A stretch of DNA of 64,000 nucleotides. Origin: Salvia splendens (Eukaryota; Streptophyta; Magnoliopsida; Lamiales; Lamiaceae). Each line of letters opens with the position of its first letter. Position 1 is the first letter of the stretch. The position numbers were made by a program, and so were the translations under genes. Shown one piece after another: positions 23,580 through 33,296 of this stretch. Location of the stretch: NCBI RefSeq assembly GCF_004379255.2, contig NC_056036.1, positions 1,612,001 to 1,676,000 on the forward strand. The letters are read 5' to 3'. The notes under the pieces are model-generated. The model ran no database searches. It was not told where the DNA came from and worked only from the letters and a program-made list of their open reading frames with translations.

Positions 23580-26519
23580 TCACCTTGCATTCAGCAGCAT
23601 CCGCAGCACGCTCTTCATCTTCGGCCTCGTTTCTGGTTGGAGACTAACGCAAGCCATGGCCACCTTGAGCACCGCCAGCATCTGGCTTCTCACAGCAACT
23701 GATGTCTTGCTGATGTTGAAATCAAGAATATGGTCCCATTTGTTTCTCTGTGCAGAGTTGCTCAGCACCAACTTTGCTAGTTCGATTCCTCCACTAACGG
23801 CTGGCTTTCCTGTTAGGAGCTCAAGCAGAACTACGCCAAAGCTATAGACATTTCCGGCTGCTGTCACTCTCATTGTGTAAGCATACTCTGCAGAGGAAAT
23901 GAGTGTTGTGTTAAGTTGCAGAAGACATAGCATGAATATGCGAACGGAGAGAGTAGATTTTTTGTTACCTGGAGGAACATAGCCAACGGAGCCAGCAATG
24001 GTGGAGAGGCTGCCTGTGCTCTTCGAGGGATCAATCACTTTACACAGCTCGATATCCCCGACTTGAGGCTCGTTGAGGGACTTAAGGAGGATGCTTTTGG
24101 TGGAAAGATCGAGGAGGAGGATCGGGCTGGACTTGCATTCATGGAGGAAGGCAAGGCCCTGAGAGACTCCAATGGCAATGCTGTACCGGCTTGCCCAGTC
24201 CAGCGTGCTTCCCATCCTGTGGAGGCAGTCGAAGAGCGAGCCTTTTGGGGTGAAGTCGTAGAAGAGGTAAGCGCTGTCCAGTGTCAAGACGTAGGCGAGT
24301 GGGATCATGACGTTGGAACTACACAGCTTTCCAAGAACTTGAAGCTCCTCCTCGAATCTCTCGTGGCTGCCTAGTTGGAAGATCTTGTCGCTCCAGTTAA
24401 GTTTCTTGACGAAGTAGCTGGCTCCAGACGGCATCACAGCTTTGTAGTAAGTCGAGAATCTCGTCTTCAGCGAGAGATTTATAGGGTCGGATACTGCCTC
24501 CATGGCTGCCTTGAAATCAATGTTGGACTTGTGGATGCTGTTGGGAGTCAGCAAGTTGCCATGGACGACCTGTGGTGGAGAAGCTTCTTCTGCAGAGTAT
24601 GTGTTCTCGGCGTTGATCCTGTGATATCTCCTTGAGTAAAGTAAGCTCAACATGATCACTAAACCAACAACCATGGCTGAGCTTCCTACAGCTATGATGA
24701 TGGTTGAGGCAATTGATTTGGACTTTTTGGCGTGTGGTGGAAGGGGAGGGGGAGGGGGAGGGGGAGGAGAAACCAACCGCTCATTTCCTTTTGCATCGAA
24801 CACAAGTTTATTTCTGAATTTTGGGACAACACCAGAGAGATCATTGTTCATGACTAGTAGATGAGTTAAGCTGCTTAGCTGAGTCAAGAAGTCTGGTATC
24901 ACGCCCGAAAATCTGTTGTCGGAGAGGTCCAATACTTCCAAATTTTGCAGCCTTGATAGAGTAACTGGAATAGGCCCACCAAAGAGGTTGTGGCTGAGAT
25001 TCAACGAAATCTGCAGAGTATCTGGCATTTGAGGAATTCGCCCACTGAGTTGGTTGTTTCCCAACTGGAGTTCTACCAAATAAGGTATCTCTCCAATGGA
25101 GTCGGGTATAGAACCAGTCAGATTGTTTCCGTGCAAGTCTAGATTGCGAAGATTCTGCATCCTCGAAATGAACAAAGGTATTGAGCCACTGAGCAAGTTA
25201 CTACTTATATTCAGATTCTCCAGTTTGCTCAACGACAAAATCTGTGATGGGATTCCTCCAGAAAGACTATTCGACTGCAGACTCAAAACTCGAAGATCGC
25301 CGAGACTACCTAAAGACGGAGGTAACGTGCCTCTCAATCTGTTGTTAGCCAAGTTCAAGAGGGACAAGTTAGAGAACATTATACCCAAATCCGAAGGTAT
25401 CTCACCACTCAACATGTTGTTATCCAGCTCCAAATACATCAGACTCCTTAACGAGGTGGATGGAATCGTCCCATTAAGAGAATTGCTGCCTAGCCTCAAC
25501 CTGTACAGCTTTGTCGAAGTGATTGCAGGAATAGACCCTTCCAACTTATTGAAAGAGAGGTCCACAACTTGAAGATTCGGACCCGAGAGAAGATCAGAGG
25601 AGACTGCACCACTCAATTTGTTGTAACTCAGATCCAAAAATGAAAGGAATTTCGTAATACCAGATGGAATACTCCCAGTAAAGCTGTTCTGATTGGCTGC
25701 AAATCTTTCCAGCGATGTGATATTAGCAAGAAATGTTGGAATTCCACCACTCAAGTAGTTGAGAGAGAGAATCAAGGTTTTCAACCTAGTGAACCCCCCA
25801 AATTCTATTGGAATTGAGCCTGAGAGACTATTGCCACTAAGATCAATCACACTCAGATTCTTGTATTTTGTGATTGCCAAAGGAATTTCACCAGTGAACT
25901 TATTAAGAGAGAGCAGAATCTCCTCCAAAAGATTCATATTTCCAAGATTTGTTGGAATCTTTCCCCCAAAATTATTCCAACCAAGATTTAGTGTTTTGAG
26001 AGAACCCAACCCATCCAACTGCATACTAACCTCCCCAGTCAAATTATTCCTAGAAAAATCCAAGGTATCCAAAAATGGGAAGCCATTGAAAGTAGGCAAA
26101 GGACCACTCAACCTATTCGCACTAAAATTCAAGAGCCTCAATCCAGTGATTCCCCTACAGCCAGTGAGGAAACCATCTGGGATTGAACTAAGTTGATTGT
26201 TGGACACATCAAGAGACTCTAAAGTGGCAATATTGCACACAAATGGAAGAAATTCAGAGGTGGAAATTGAAGATGACTTCACAGAAACAGTGTTTATAGA
26301 GGAATTATCAGAGGTGCAACCAACCCCCTTCCATAAACAAGGGTCTGAGGTTTTCAAGACATTACTCCACACAAATGAAGAAGCAGCAGTGTTATTCTGG
26401 ATGATTTCGTAAATTGTAGTCATTGCACTGACCTGATCAGGTGGGAGCTGAGATGACACTAGCTCAATGAAAAGCATTATCACAAACAGGTAGAGGGCAT
26501 TCCAGGAAAACCTCTTCAT
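23580..26519 (-). CDS. LRR receptor-like pseudokinase 1
   Basis: A plasma-membrane receptor-like protein of 952 residues. Exons are 26519-23969 and 23887-23580. The 81-bp intron happens to be open in frame, so a naive translation is 27 residues too long. Order: signal peptide (about 1-23), N-terminal cap (DPCLWKGVGC), about 20 leucine-rich repeats of the plant LxxLDLSxNxLxGxIP type, a proline tract coded by CCTCCC-type repeats (about 585-595), a membrane helix (about 598-622) and a kinase-like domain. The ATP-site Lys is kept (YFVKKL, about 703). The catalytic loop reads LLLDLSTKSILL without the His-Arg of HRD, and DFG is replaced by GDIELCK, so it is probably catalytically dead. AGSVGYVPPEYAYTMRV resembles PXC3/At2g41820. 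A TATA box (TATTTAAATA) lies near 26767-26776. It is head to head with receptor 2. Confidence 0.92.
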   Translation of the reverse strand: MKRFSWNALYLFVIMLFIELVSSQLPPDQVSAMTTIYEIIQNNTAASSFVWSNVLKTSDPCLWKGVGCTSDNSSINTVSVKSSSISTSEFLPFVCNIATLESLDVSNNQLSSIPDGFLTGCRGITGLRLLNFSANRLSGPLPTFNGFPFLDTLDFSRNNLTGEVSMQLDGLGSLKTLNLGWNNFGGKIPTNLGNMNLLEEILLSLNKFTGEIPLAITKYKNLSVIDLSGNSLSGSIPIEFGGFTRLKTLILSLNYLSGGIPTFLANITSLERFAANQNSFTGSIPSGITKFLSFLDLSYNKLSGAVSSDLLSGPNLQVVDLSFNKLEGSIPAITSTKLYRLRLGSNSLNGTIPSTSLRSLMYLELDNNMLSGEIPSDLGIMFSNLSLLNLANNRLRGTLPPSLGSLGDLRVLSLQSNSLSGGIPSQILSLSKLENLNISSNLLSGSIPLFISRMQNLRNLDLHGNNLTGSIPDSIGEIPYLVELQLGNNQLSGRIPQMPDTLQISLNLSHNLFGGPIPVTLSRLQNLEVLDLSDNRFSGVIPDFLTQLSSLTHLLVMNNDLSGVVPKFRNKLVFDAKGNERLVSPPPPPPPPLPPHAKKSKSIASTIIIAVGSSAMVVGLVIMLSLLYSRRYHRINAENTYSAEEASPPQVVHGNLLTPNSIHKSNIDFKAAMEAVSDPINLSLKTRFSTYYKAVMPSGASYFVKKLNWSDKIFQLGSHERFEEELQVLGKLCSSNVMIPLAYVLTLDSAYLFYDFTPKGSLFDCLHRMGSTLDWASRYSIAIGVSQGLAFLHECKSSPILLLDLSTKSILLKSLNEPQVGDIELCKVIDPSKSTGSLSTIAGSVGYVPPGNKKSTLSVRIFMLCLLQLNTTLISSAEYAYTMRVTAAGNVYSFGVVLLELLTGKPAVSGGIELAKLVLSNSAQRNKWDHILDFNISKTSVAVRSQMLAVLKVAMACVSLQPETRPKMKSVLRMLLNAR

Positions 26520-26990
26520 CTATGGATATATGGTGGGAAAGGAGGCTCAGTTGGGGTAGTGTTTTTGGTGGGAAAGATGAGGAAGATCAAGAAATGAGGC
26601 TGTATTCATGTAAAGATATGGAATTTGAATGGATTGTTGAGGTTAATGAATTTGAGGAAATAATGTCAGCAGCAGCATGGGAAATTGAGAGAATATGATG
26701 GGTGGAATAATTTGGGAGTGTTTGAAGGGGGAGAGTGAGAGTTGACTTGACTTACTATTTCTGAGAGTATTTAAATATTTTAATGTGGAAATTGCTGAAC
26801 TCCATTATTCCTTGTTGACTGGAAAAACTAACACAAAAAGAAAACAGTGTCCCATCAAATATAGTTTTATTTTTGTTCACCAAAAATTTCATCATTTTTT
26901 CCCTTTATTTCTTTTATATTTTTATAATTGTATATTAAAACTGATATTATTTATATATAAAACTATTTATTTATAAATATAAAAATACTA

Positions 26991-27231
26991 CTCCCTCCGT
27001 CTAAAGATAAGCGAGTCATATTCATTTTCGGATTATCCCACTATAAATGAGTCATTTCTTTTTTTAGCAAAATTCTCTCTCTTACTGTATTTTTCACCTA
27101 CTTTATTCTCTTTTCACTATTCTACTTTTCACTCTTTCATACTTTATTCTCTCCACTTTAACTATTTAAATATTAATTTCTTAAATTTTGTGCTCAAAAG
27201 AAGTATTTCGCTTATCTTGGGATAGAGATAA
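26991..27231. mobile_element. Stowaway MITE between receptors 1 and 2
   Basis: It begins CTCCCTCCGTCTAAAGATAA after a TA and ends with the worn inverse TTATCTTGGGATAGAGATAA. About 241 bp, AT-rich, with typical CTTTATTCTCTCCAC words inside. Confidence 0.75.
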
Positions 27232-29190
27232 TTATATTGGATAAAATTGTCTATATATGAATTACGGTCTCAAGGACTAATATTAGGTTCAAGGTCAGAC
27301 ATTAGTATGTGTTTGACATAACAAGTCACTATTTTAAAACAAGAAACACAACAGAGGGAGAATTGTCATTATTTTATTTATGATTAATTGTAGTTTAGGT
27401 AACTTATAGTAACAGTTTTTATTCAATTTATCGCCTTAATTATAATTTTTTTTTTATAACTTGAATTTTGAAAAAATACTAACAAAAGGATTGCCGAATT
27501 TTGTAGCTCATACATCAATCGAACGAATCTTGTTATAAAACAACTGGCTCGAAGATGTTTTTGTAGATGACGCCAACTGATTATTTTTCAAAATTCGGAT
27601 TGTATTTTAAACTAAATCAAAATTAAGTCTATAAATTGAGAAAACTCACAGTTTAGGCTATATATTAATAATTTAATCTTTTATTATTTGGTCCATGTAA
27701 TTATCAAATTAAATTGAAAACTTAATTAACTTGAAGAAAAAATATTTATGTCCAAGTTTTATTTTTGTGGACGAAGACTAAAGTCAAAAAAGCCGACTTA
27801 TCATTCAAAGTTGCCTAAACGTGTCGTGACCACTATTTTGTTTTGCAAAATTGAATCTTTTTCTTCATCACCTCATTCCACACGTTAATGCCAAAAAATT
27901 CCACAATAATTCATTGCACTTTCACTATCAATTTAATTCACTTGCTACTTATTTCAAAAACTAAAAAGTTTCAAGATCAATTAATATCATTTTTAATTTT
28001 AAACGATATTTTGCGATAATGCCAGTAGCTCTATATTTATGTTTTAATAGTTGTCATTTAAATTATACAGTAATTTTTTATTGACATGCATCTGGTCTGT
28101 GTTAAACTTTTGAAATGAAATACTCCTATAAAATTAGTTATTCATTTTTTTTTGCGATTACCCTATGATAGGTTAAAATTGTAGTACTTAAATGATATGA
28201 CAAATCAAATAAATTGTGACAACAAAATGGCATTGTTTCGGATAAAACGGCATTCTTTTGAATAAAATGATGTCGTTCTCTTTTGAGTGTTATTAAAATG
28301 ACCACTGATTTACCTGAAACGACATGGTTTTGTGTCACGTTAATTTCAATTTTGACTATTACAGTAAAATTGCAAAAAAAATGAAAATTAAAAATTTTAT
28401 ATTTCGGTTGCAAACTTCTGAACTAAAATTATCTTAATTATTCGACACTTATTGTTCTTAGTTTGTTTCTATAAGTTGTAGCACATGTAGAAATGGCTAA
28501 AGGACGAAATTTTGAGCAAGATAGAGGCTTAATCAAGTTGCTGCAAAGTGTGCACGGTGCGCCCCAATGGCTAGGCGCACAACCAACAGTCCCACACCAT
28601 TCGGCAGCCCAACACCGCCACTATGATACGTGGATCCAACAACACCGCACCACACAAGACATGCATTGCACGGCCCATGCGTCTCGGTGCCACACTGACT
28701 TCGTGCGGCTCGCTGACCCTCCATGAGCAGTAAACGGCACACGTTTAGAGCCAAAATAGGATTGCTCCTAATACTCAGTATGGCTTGTAAACCAATGAGT
28801 TCTTAATTTATTTTACGGAAATTCAATTCATTTCTCCCGTTTTTTTACATGTGTTATATTTTGTGCACCTTCATAATGCTACAGTCTATAATATGATACT
28901 ATCATTTAACTCGAATTTTTTGTGCACCTTTTATTTTTATTTAATTTATTTTCCAAAATATCCTCTAGAAGTATTATTAGGATTATTTATTATTTAATTA
29001 CGATTATTTGAGCATAAAATATATTTTTTAACAAGCCAAGAACATACTCAAGAACTGGTATGAGGTGATCACGTAAAGACACTAATTTCAATGGATTTTT
29101 GAGGTTCATGAAAATGAGCAAGCAATCTCGGCGGCATGGGAAAATGGAAGAGGATGATGAAATAGTAAGTCTACTCCCCATATTTTCCAC
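27232..29190. other. Spacer between divergent LRR receptors
   Basis: Mostly AT-rich. A GC-richer island at about 28,540-28,740 has no recognisable gene on either strand. The last about 150 bp before receptor 2 is homologous to the receptor 1 promoter. Confidence 0.4.
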
Positions 29191-29352
29191 ACATCATCAT
29201 CTGTCATTTTCTAATGCTGCTATGAATACTTCCTCAAATTCTTTAATCGCAACAATCCATTCAAATTCCATACAATTACATGGATATAGGCAAGTGAGCT
29301 TCATTCCTTTCTCTTTGGAGAGTGAATCATACACACAGAGAGAGAGGCGGAG

Positions 29353-32227
29353 ATGATGAGGAGGGTTTCCTGTAATGCCCTCTACCTGTTTGTGATAATG
29401 CTTTGTATTGAGGTAGTGTCATCGCAGCTGCCACCTGATCAGGTCAGTGCAATGACTACAATTTACGAAATCATTCAGAATAACACTGCTGCTTCTTCAT
29501 TTGTGTGGAGTAATGTCTTGAAAACCTCAGACCCTTGTTTATGGAAGGGGGTTGGTTGCACCTCTGATAATTCATATATAAACACTGTTTCTGTGAAGTC
29601 ATCTTCAATTTCCACCTCTGAATTTCTTCCATTTGTGTGCAATATTGCCACTTTAGAGTCTCTTGATGTGTCCAACAATCAACTTAGTTCAATCCCAGAT
29701 GGTTTCCTCACTGGCTGTGGGGGAATCACTGGATTGAAGCTCTTGAATTTCAGTGTGAATAGGTTGAGTGGTTCTTTGCCTGCTTTCAATGGCTTCCCAA
29801 TGTTGGAAACCTTGGATTTTTATAGGAATATGTTGTCTGGGGAGGTTAGTATGCAGTTGGATGGGTTGGGTTCACTCAAAACACTAAATCTTGGTTGGAA
29901 TAATTTTGGGGGAAAGATTCCAACAAATCTTGGAAATATGAATCTTTTGGAGGAGATTCTGCTCTCTCTTAATTCCTTCATAGGTGAAATCCCTTTGGCA
30001 ATCACAAAATACAATAATCTGAGTGTCATTGATCTTAGTGGCAATAGGCTCTCAGGCTCAATTCCAGTAGAATTTGGGGGGTTCACTAGGTTGAAAACCT
30101 TGATTCTCTCTCTCAACAACTTGAGTGGTGGAATTCCAACATTTCTTGCTAATATCACATCTCTGGAAAGATTTGCAGCCAATCAGAACAGCTTTACTGG
30201 GAGTATTCCATCTGGTATTACGAAATTCCTTTCACTTTTGGATCTGAGTTACAACAACTTGAGTGGTGCAGTCCCCTCTGATCTTCTCTCGGGTCCGAAT
30301 CTTCAAGTTGTGGACCTCTCTTTCAATAAGTTGGAAGGGTCTATTCCTGCAATCACTTTGAAAAAGCTGTACAGGTTGAGGCTAGGCAGCAATTCTCTTA
30401 ATGGGACGATTCCATCCACCTCGTTAAGGAGTCTGATGTATTTGGAGCTGGATAACAACATGTTGAGTGGTGAGATACCTTCGGATTTGGGTATAATGTT
30501 CTCTAACTTGTCCCTCTTGAACTTGGCTAACAACAGATTGAGAGGCATGTTACCTCCGTCTTTAGGTAGTCTCGGCGATCTTCGAGTTTTGAGTCTGCAG
30601 TCGAATAGTCTTTCCGGAGGAATCCCACCACAGGTTTTGTCGCTGAGCAAACTGGAGAAGCTGAATATAAGTAGTAACTTGCTCAGTGGCTCAATACCTT
30701 TGTCCATTTCGAGGATGCAGAATCTTCGCAATCTAGACTTGCACGGAAACAATCTGACTGGTTCTATACCCGACTCCATTGGAGAGATACCTTATTTGGT
30801 AGAACTCCAGTTGGGAAACAACCAACTCAGTGGGCGAATTCCTCAAATGCCAGATACTCTGCAGATTTCGTTGAATCTCAGCCACAACCTCTTTGGTGGG
30901 CCTATTCCAGTTACTCTATCAAGGCTGCAAAATTTGGAAGTATTGGACCTCTCCGACAACAGATTTTCGGGCGTGATACCAGACTTCTTGACTCAACTAG
31001 GCAGCTTAACTCATCTACTAGTCATGAACAATGATCTCTCTGGTGTTGTCCCAAAATTCAGAAATAAACTTGTGTTCGATGCAAAAGGAAATGAGCGGTT
31101 GGTTTCTCCTCCCCCTCCCCTTCCACCACACGCCAAAAAGTCCAAATCAATTGCCTCAACCATCATCATTGCCGCAAGCTCTGCTACTGCTGCTGGTTTA
31201 TGGGTAGTTATGGTTGTATACATCTCAAGAAGGTATTCCGGTTTCCATGTCAATCTACTGTCTACAAATAGCTCAAACATCGATTTCAAGAAAGCCTTTG
31301 AAGCTGTAGCTGATCCCCAGAACATCACACTGAAAACCAGATTTTCGACTTACTACAAAGCCCTCCTCCCATCAGGTGCCGCCTACTTCATCAAGAAGGT
31401 CAACCGCCTCGACAAGATGTTCAGTCTACACAGCGAGAAAAGATTAGGACAGGAGCTTCATGATCTCGGAGACCTCTCTGATCCAAATCTCATGATCCCA
31501 TTTGCATACCTCTCCACACTGCGTGGCCTTTACCTCTTCTACGACTTCACCCCTCAAGGCACCCTCTTCGACAGCCTTCACCGTGCAGCAGGCAGTGCAC
31601 TGGGCTGGACAGAGCGCTACGCCATTGCCCTTGGAGTCTCCCAAGGCCTAGCTTCCCTCCATCAGTCTCAGATTCTTCTCCTCGACCTATCCAGCAAGAG
31701 CATCGCGCTGAAGTCCTCGAACGAGCCTCAGATCGGAGATATCGAGCTCTGCAGGCTGATCAGCCCTTCCCGGAGCGCAGGCAGTCTCTCCACAGTTGCT
31801 GGCTCCGCTGGCTACGTCCCTCCAGGTTCTGCATTCCTACCACTTATCACACCTTCCATTACACTACTTGTTCGTGTACTAAAATATCGCGTTTCGAATC
31901 TCAGAATACGCCTACTCGATGAGGGTGACGGAAGCTGGGAACGTGTACAGCTTTGGAGTAGTGCTACTGGAGCTGCTGAGTGGGAAACAAGCAGTGAGTG
32001 AAGGAACTGAGCTAGCAAAATGGGTGGTGAGCATCTCAGATTGGGATCAAATTCTTGATTCAAATCTTGGTGAGATTGAGACATCAATTGCTGTGAAGAA
32101 TCAAATGTTAGGTGTTGTTGAGGTTGCACTGGCTTGTACCAATATCTCACCAGAAATGAGGCCTACTGCAGTAAGTGTGGTGCAGATGCTACTGAATTCA
32201 AGACAAACTGATATTGAGATATCATAA
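29353..32227 (+). CDS. LRR receptor-like pseudokinase 2
   Basis: A paralogue of receptor 1 in the opposite orientation. Exons are 29353-31825 and 31905-32227, giving 931 residues; the ATG at 29356 is equally possible. The ectodomain, from the signal peptide to the end of the LRRs, differs from receptor 1 at only scattered positions. From the membrane helix (about 598-625) onward it differs much more. The proline tract is shorter and about 20 juxtamembrane residues are absent. The kinase-like part has YFIKKV (Lys kept), LLLDLSSKSIALKS instead of an HRD loop and GDIELC instead of DFG, then AGSAGYVPPEYAYSMRV. Loss of the proton-acceptor context and the magnesium-binding Asp motif suggests no phosphotransfer. 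The intron position and phase are as in receptor 1. Confidence 0.92.
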
Positions 32228-33239
32228 GTTTTCTAGTATAGATAGGACCTGTTTGTTTCCCACTATTACTCATGAGTTGAGGTCATGTGTGCGGTTGCCG
32301 TTTCTCTGAAAAGCTTGGCCCGTGACCGTGTGTCTCGGCTCGGCTCGGCTCTAAAGTGTTAAGATTAGTTAGTTGTGTCTCATAATTATCCATCCCACCC
32401 ACACACTTGTCTAATACAATCCAAGTTAAAAGTCTATTTCACTTATCCACATTGTATCTCAGTATTATCTTTCAGTATAACGTAATAAATTGTTGTCCTA
32501 TGCTTGACATGATTTATGAAATAGATTTTCCTCATTTATTCTCCACTTTTTATATATTTGGGAATTAGAGGTCCGTTTTCTTGTCCCAATGTGTGGACCC
32601 CTTTCATTTTTGACTAATTATTTCGATATTTGAAGTCAAATTCAATCATATTTTCAAAGTCAAGTCGCCGCGGCACTTTGTTATGAAGAATTCATTACCT
32701 TTTCATTTTAGCCTAGTAATATAGTAGTAATAATGTTGTTTTATAAAAAACTAGTGTCGTTTTGTTGTTATATTATACTCCATTTAATTTTGTTATATTA
32801 ATTGTATTTTGACTATTGTGAAATAATTTTTAAAATTTGTGATTTTATATTTTAATTCTACAAATTACGGGATTAAGCCGAAGTTAATAAAAATTACTTA
32901 TAATGTAAATAATAGTAATAATAATAATAATAATAATAATTACTGACTAAATATTATAACATATAAATTAATGCAAAATTGTTAATTAAATCCTATTACA
33001 ACAAAGTTATTATGTCTCAAAATCATAGGCCCTATTAATATTCAATAACATGGAGTATATTCTAATGAGAATAGTATTCTTCATTACATAAGTGATGGAT
33101 TAAAAAGTCGAGCCAATTTTGCGTCATTTTCTGAAATTCAATTCCAGTCATTTCTGCAGATTGTAGAATTAGTCACCAATTTACCGTTTCCTTTGCGTTT
33201 GCTTCATTTTTCAAACATTTTTTTCAATGTTCTAATTAA
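32228..33239. other. Intergenic between receptors 2 and 3, with (TAA)n run
   Basis: Contains the receptor 2 3' flank, AT-rich DNA and an ATA/TAA trinucleotide microsatellite at about 32,909-32,941. No gene seen. Confidence 0.5.
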
Positions 33240-33248
33240 TTGCATGCC

Positions 33249-33255
33249 TATAAAA
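33249..33255 (+). promoter_or_regulatory. TATA box of LRR receptor 3
   Basis: TATAAAAAT begins at 33249, about 48 bases before the chosen ATG. It lies after the in-frame ATG near 33243, which therefore cannot be the usual start. Confidence 0.55.
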
Positions 33256-33296
33256 ATCCAAGCACCGTCACAAAACTATCACACACCAAAAAAAAG

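Larger units (their letters stand above)
24700..31140. repeat. Large inverted repeat made by two LRR receptor genes
   Basis: The ectodomain coding region of receptor 1 (about 24,730-26,519, reverse) and of receptor 2 (29,353-31,130, forward) are near-identical in opposite orientation. The likeness continues about 150 bp upstream of each start, where both share CAATCCATTCAAATTCCATA. The spacer is about 2.5 kb and is not shared. The likeness drops sharply inside the transmembrane and kinase-like parts. Confidence 0.85.

Noticed and set aside
23888..23968. 27 extra residues in the translation of LRR receptor 1
   Set aside because: They are an in-frame 81-bp intron with good GT-AG ends at the same position and phase as in receptor 2; removing it joins GYVPP to EYAYTMRV.
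24063..26412. Several long forward-strand frames opposite LRR receptor 1, and reverse-strand ones opposite receptors 2 and 3
   Set aside because: They are mirror frames of leucine-rich repeat codons with no family likeness of their own.
28493..28754. Two opposed frames of 73-77 codons near 28.6 kb
   Set aside because: Open only because of local CAC/GTG-rich composition; no homology or gene structure.
33240..33296. 19-residue N-terminal extension of LRR receptor 3
   Set aside because: It starts before the TATA box and would block the signal peptide.
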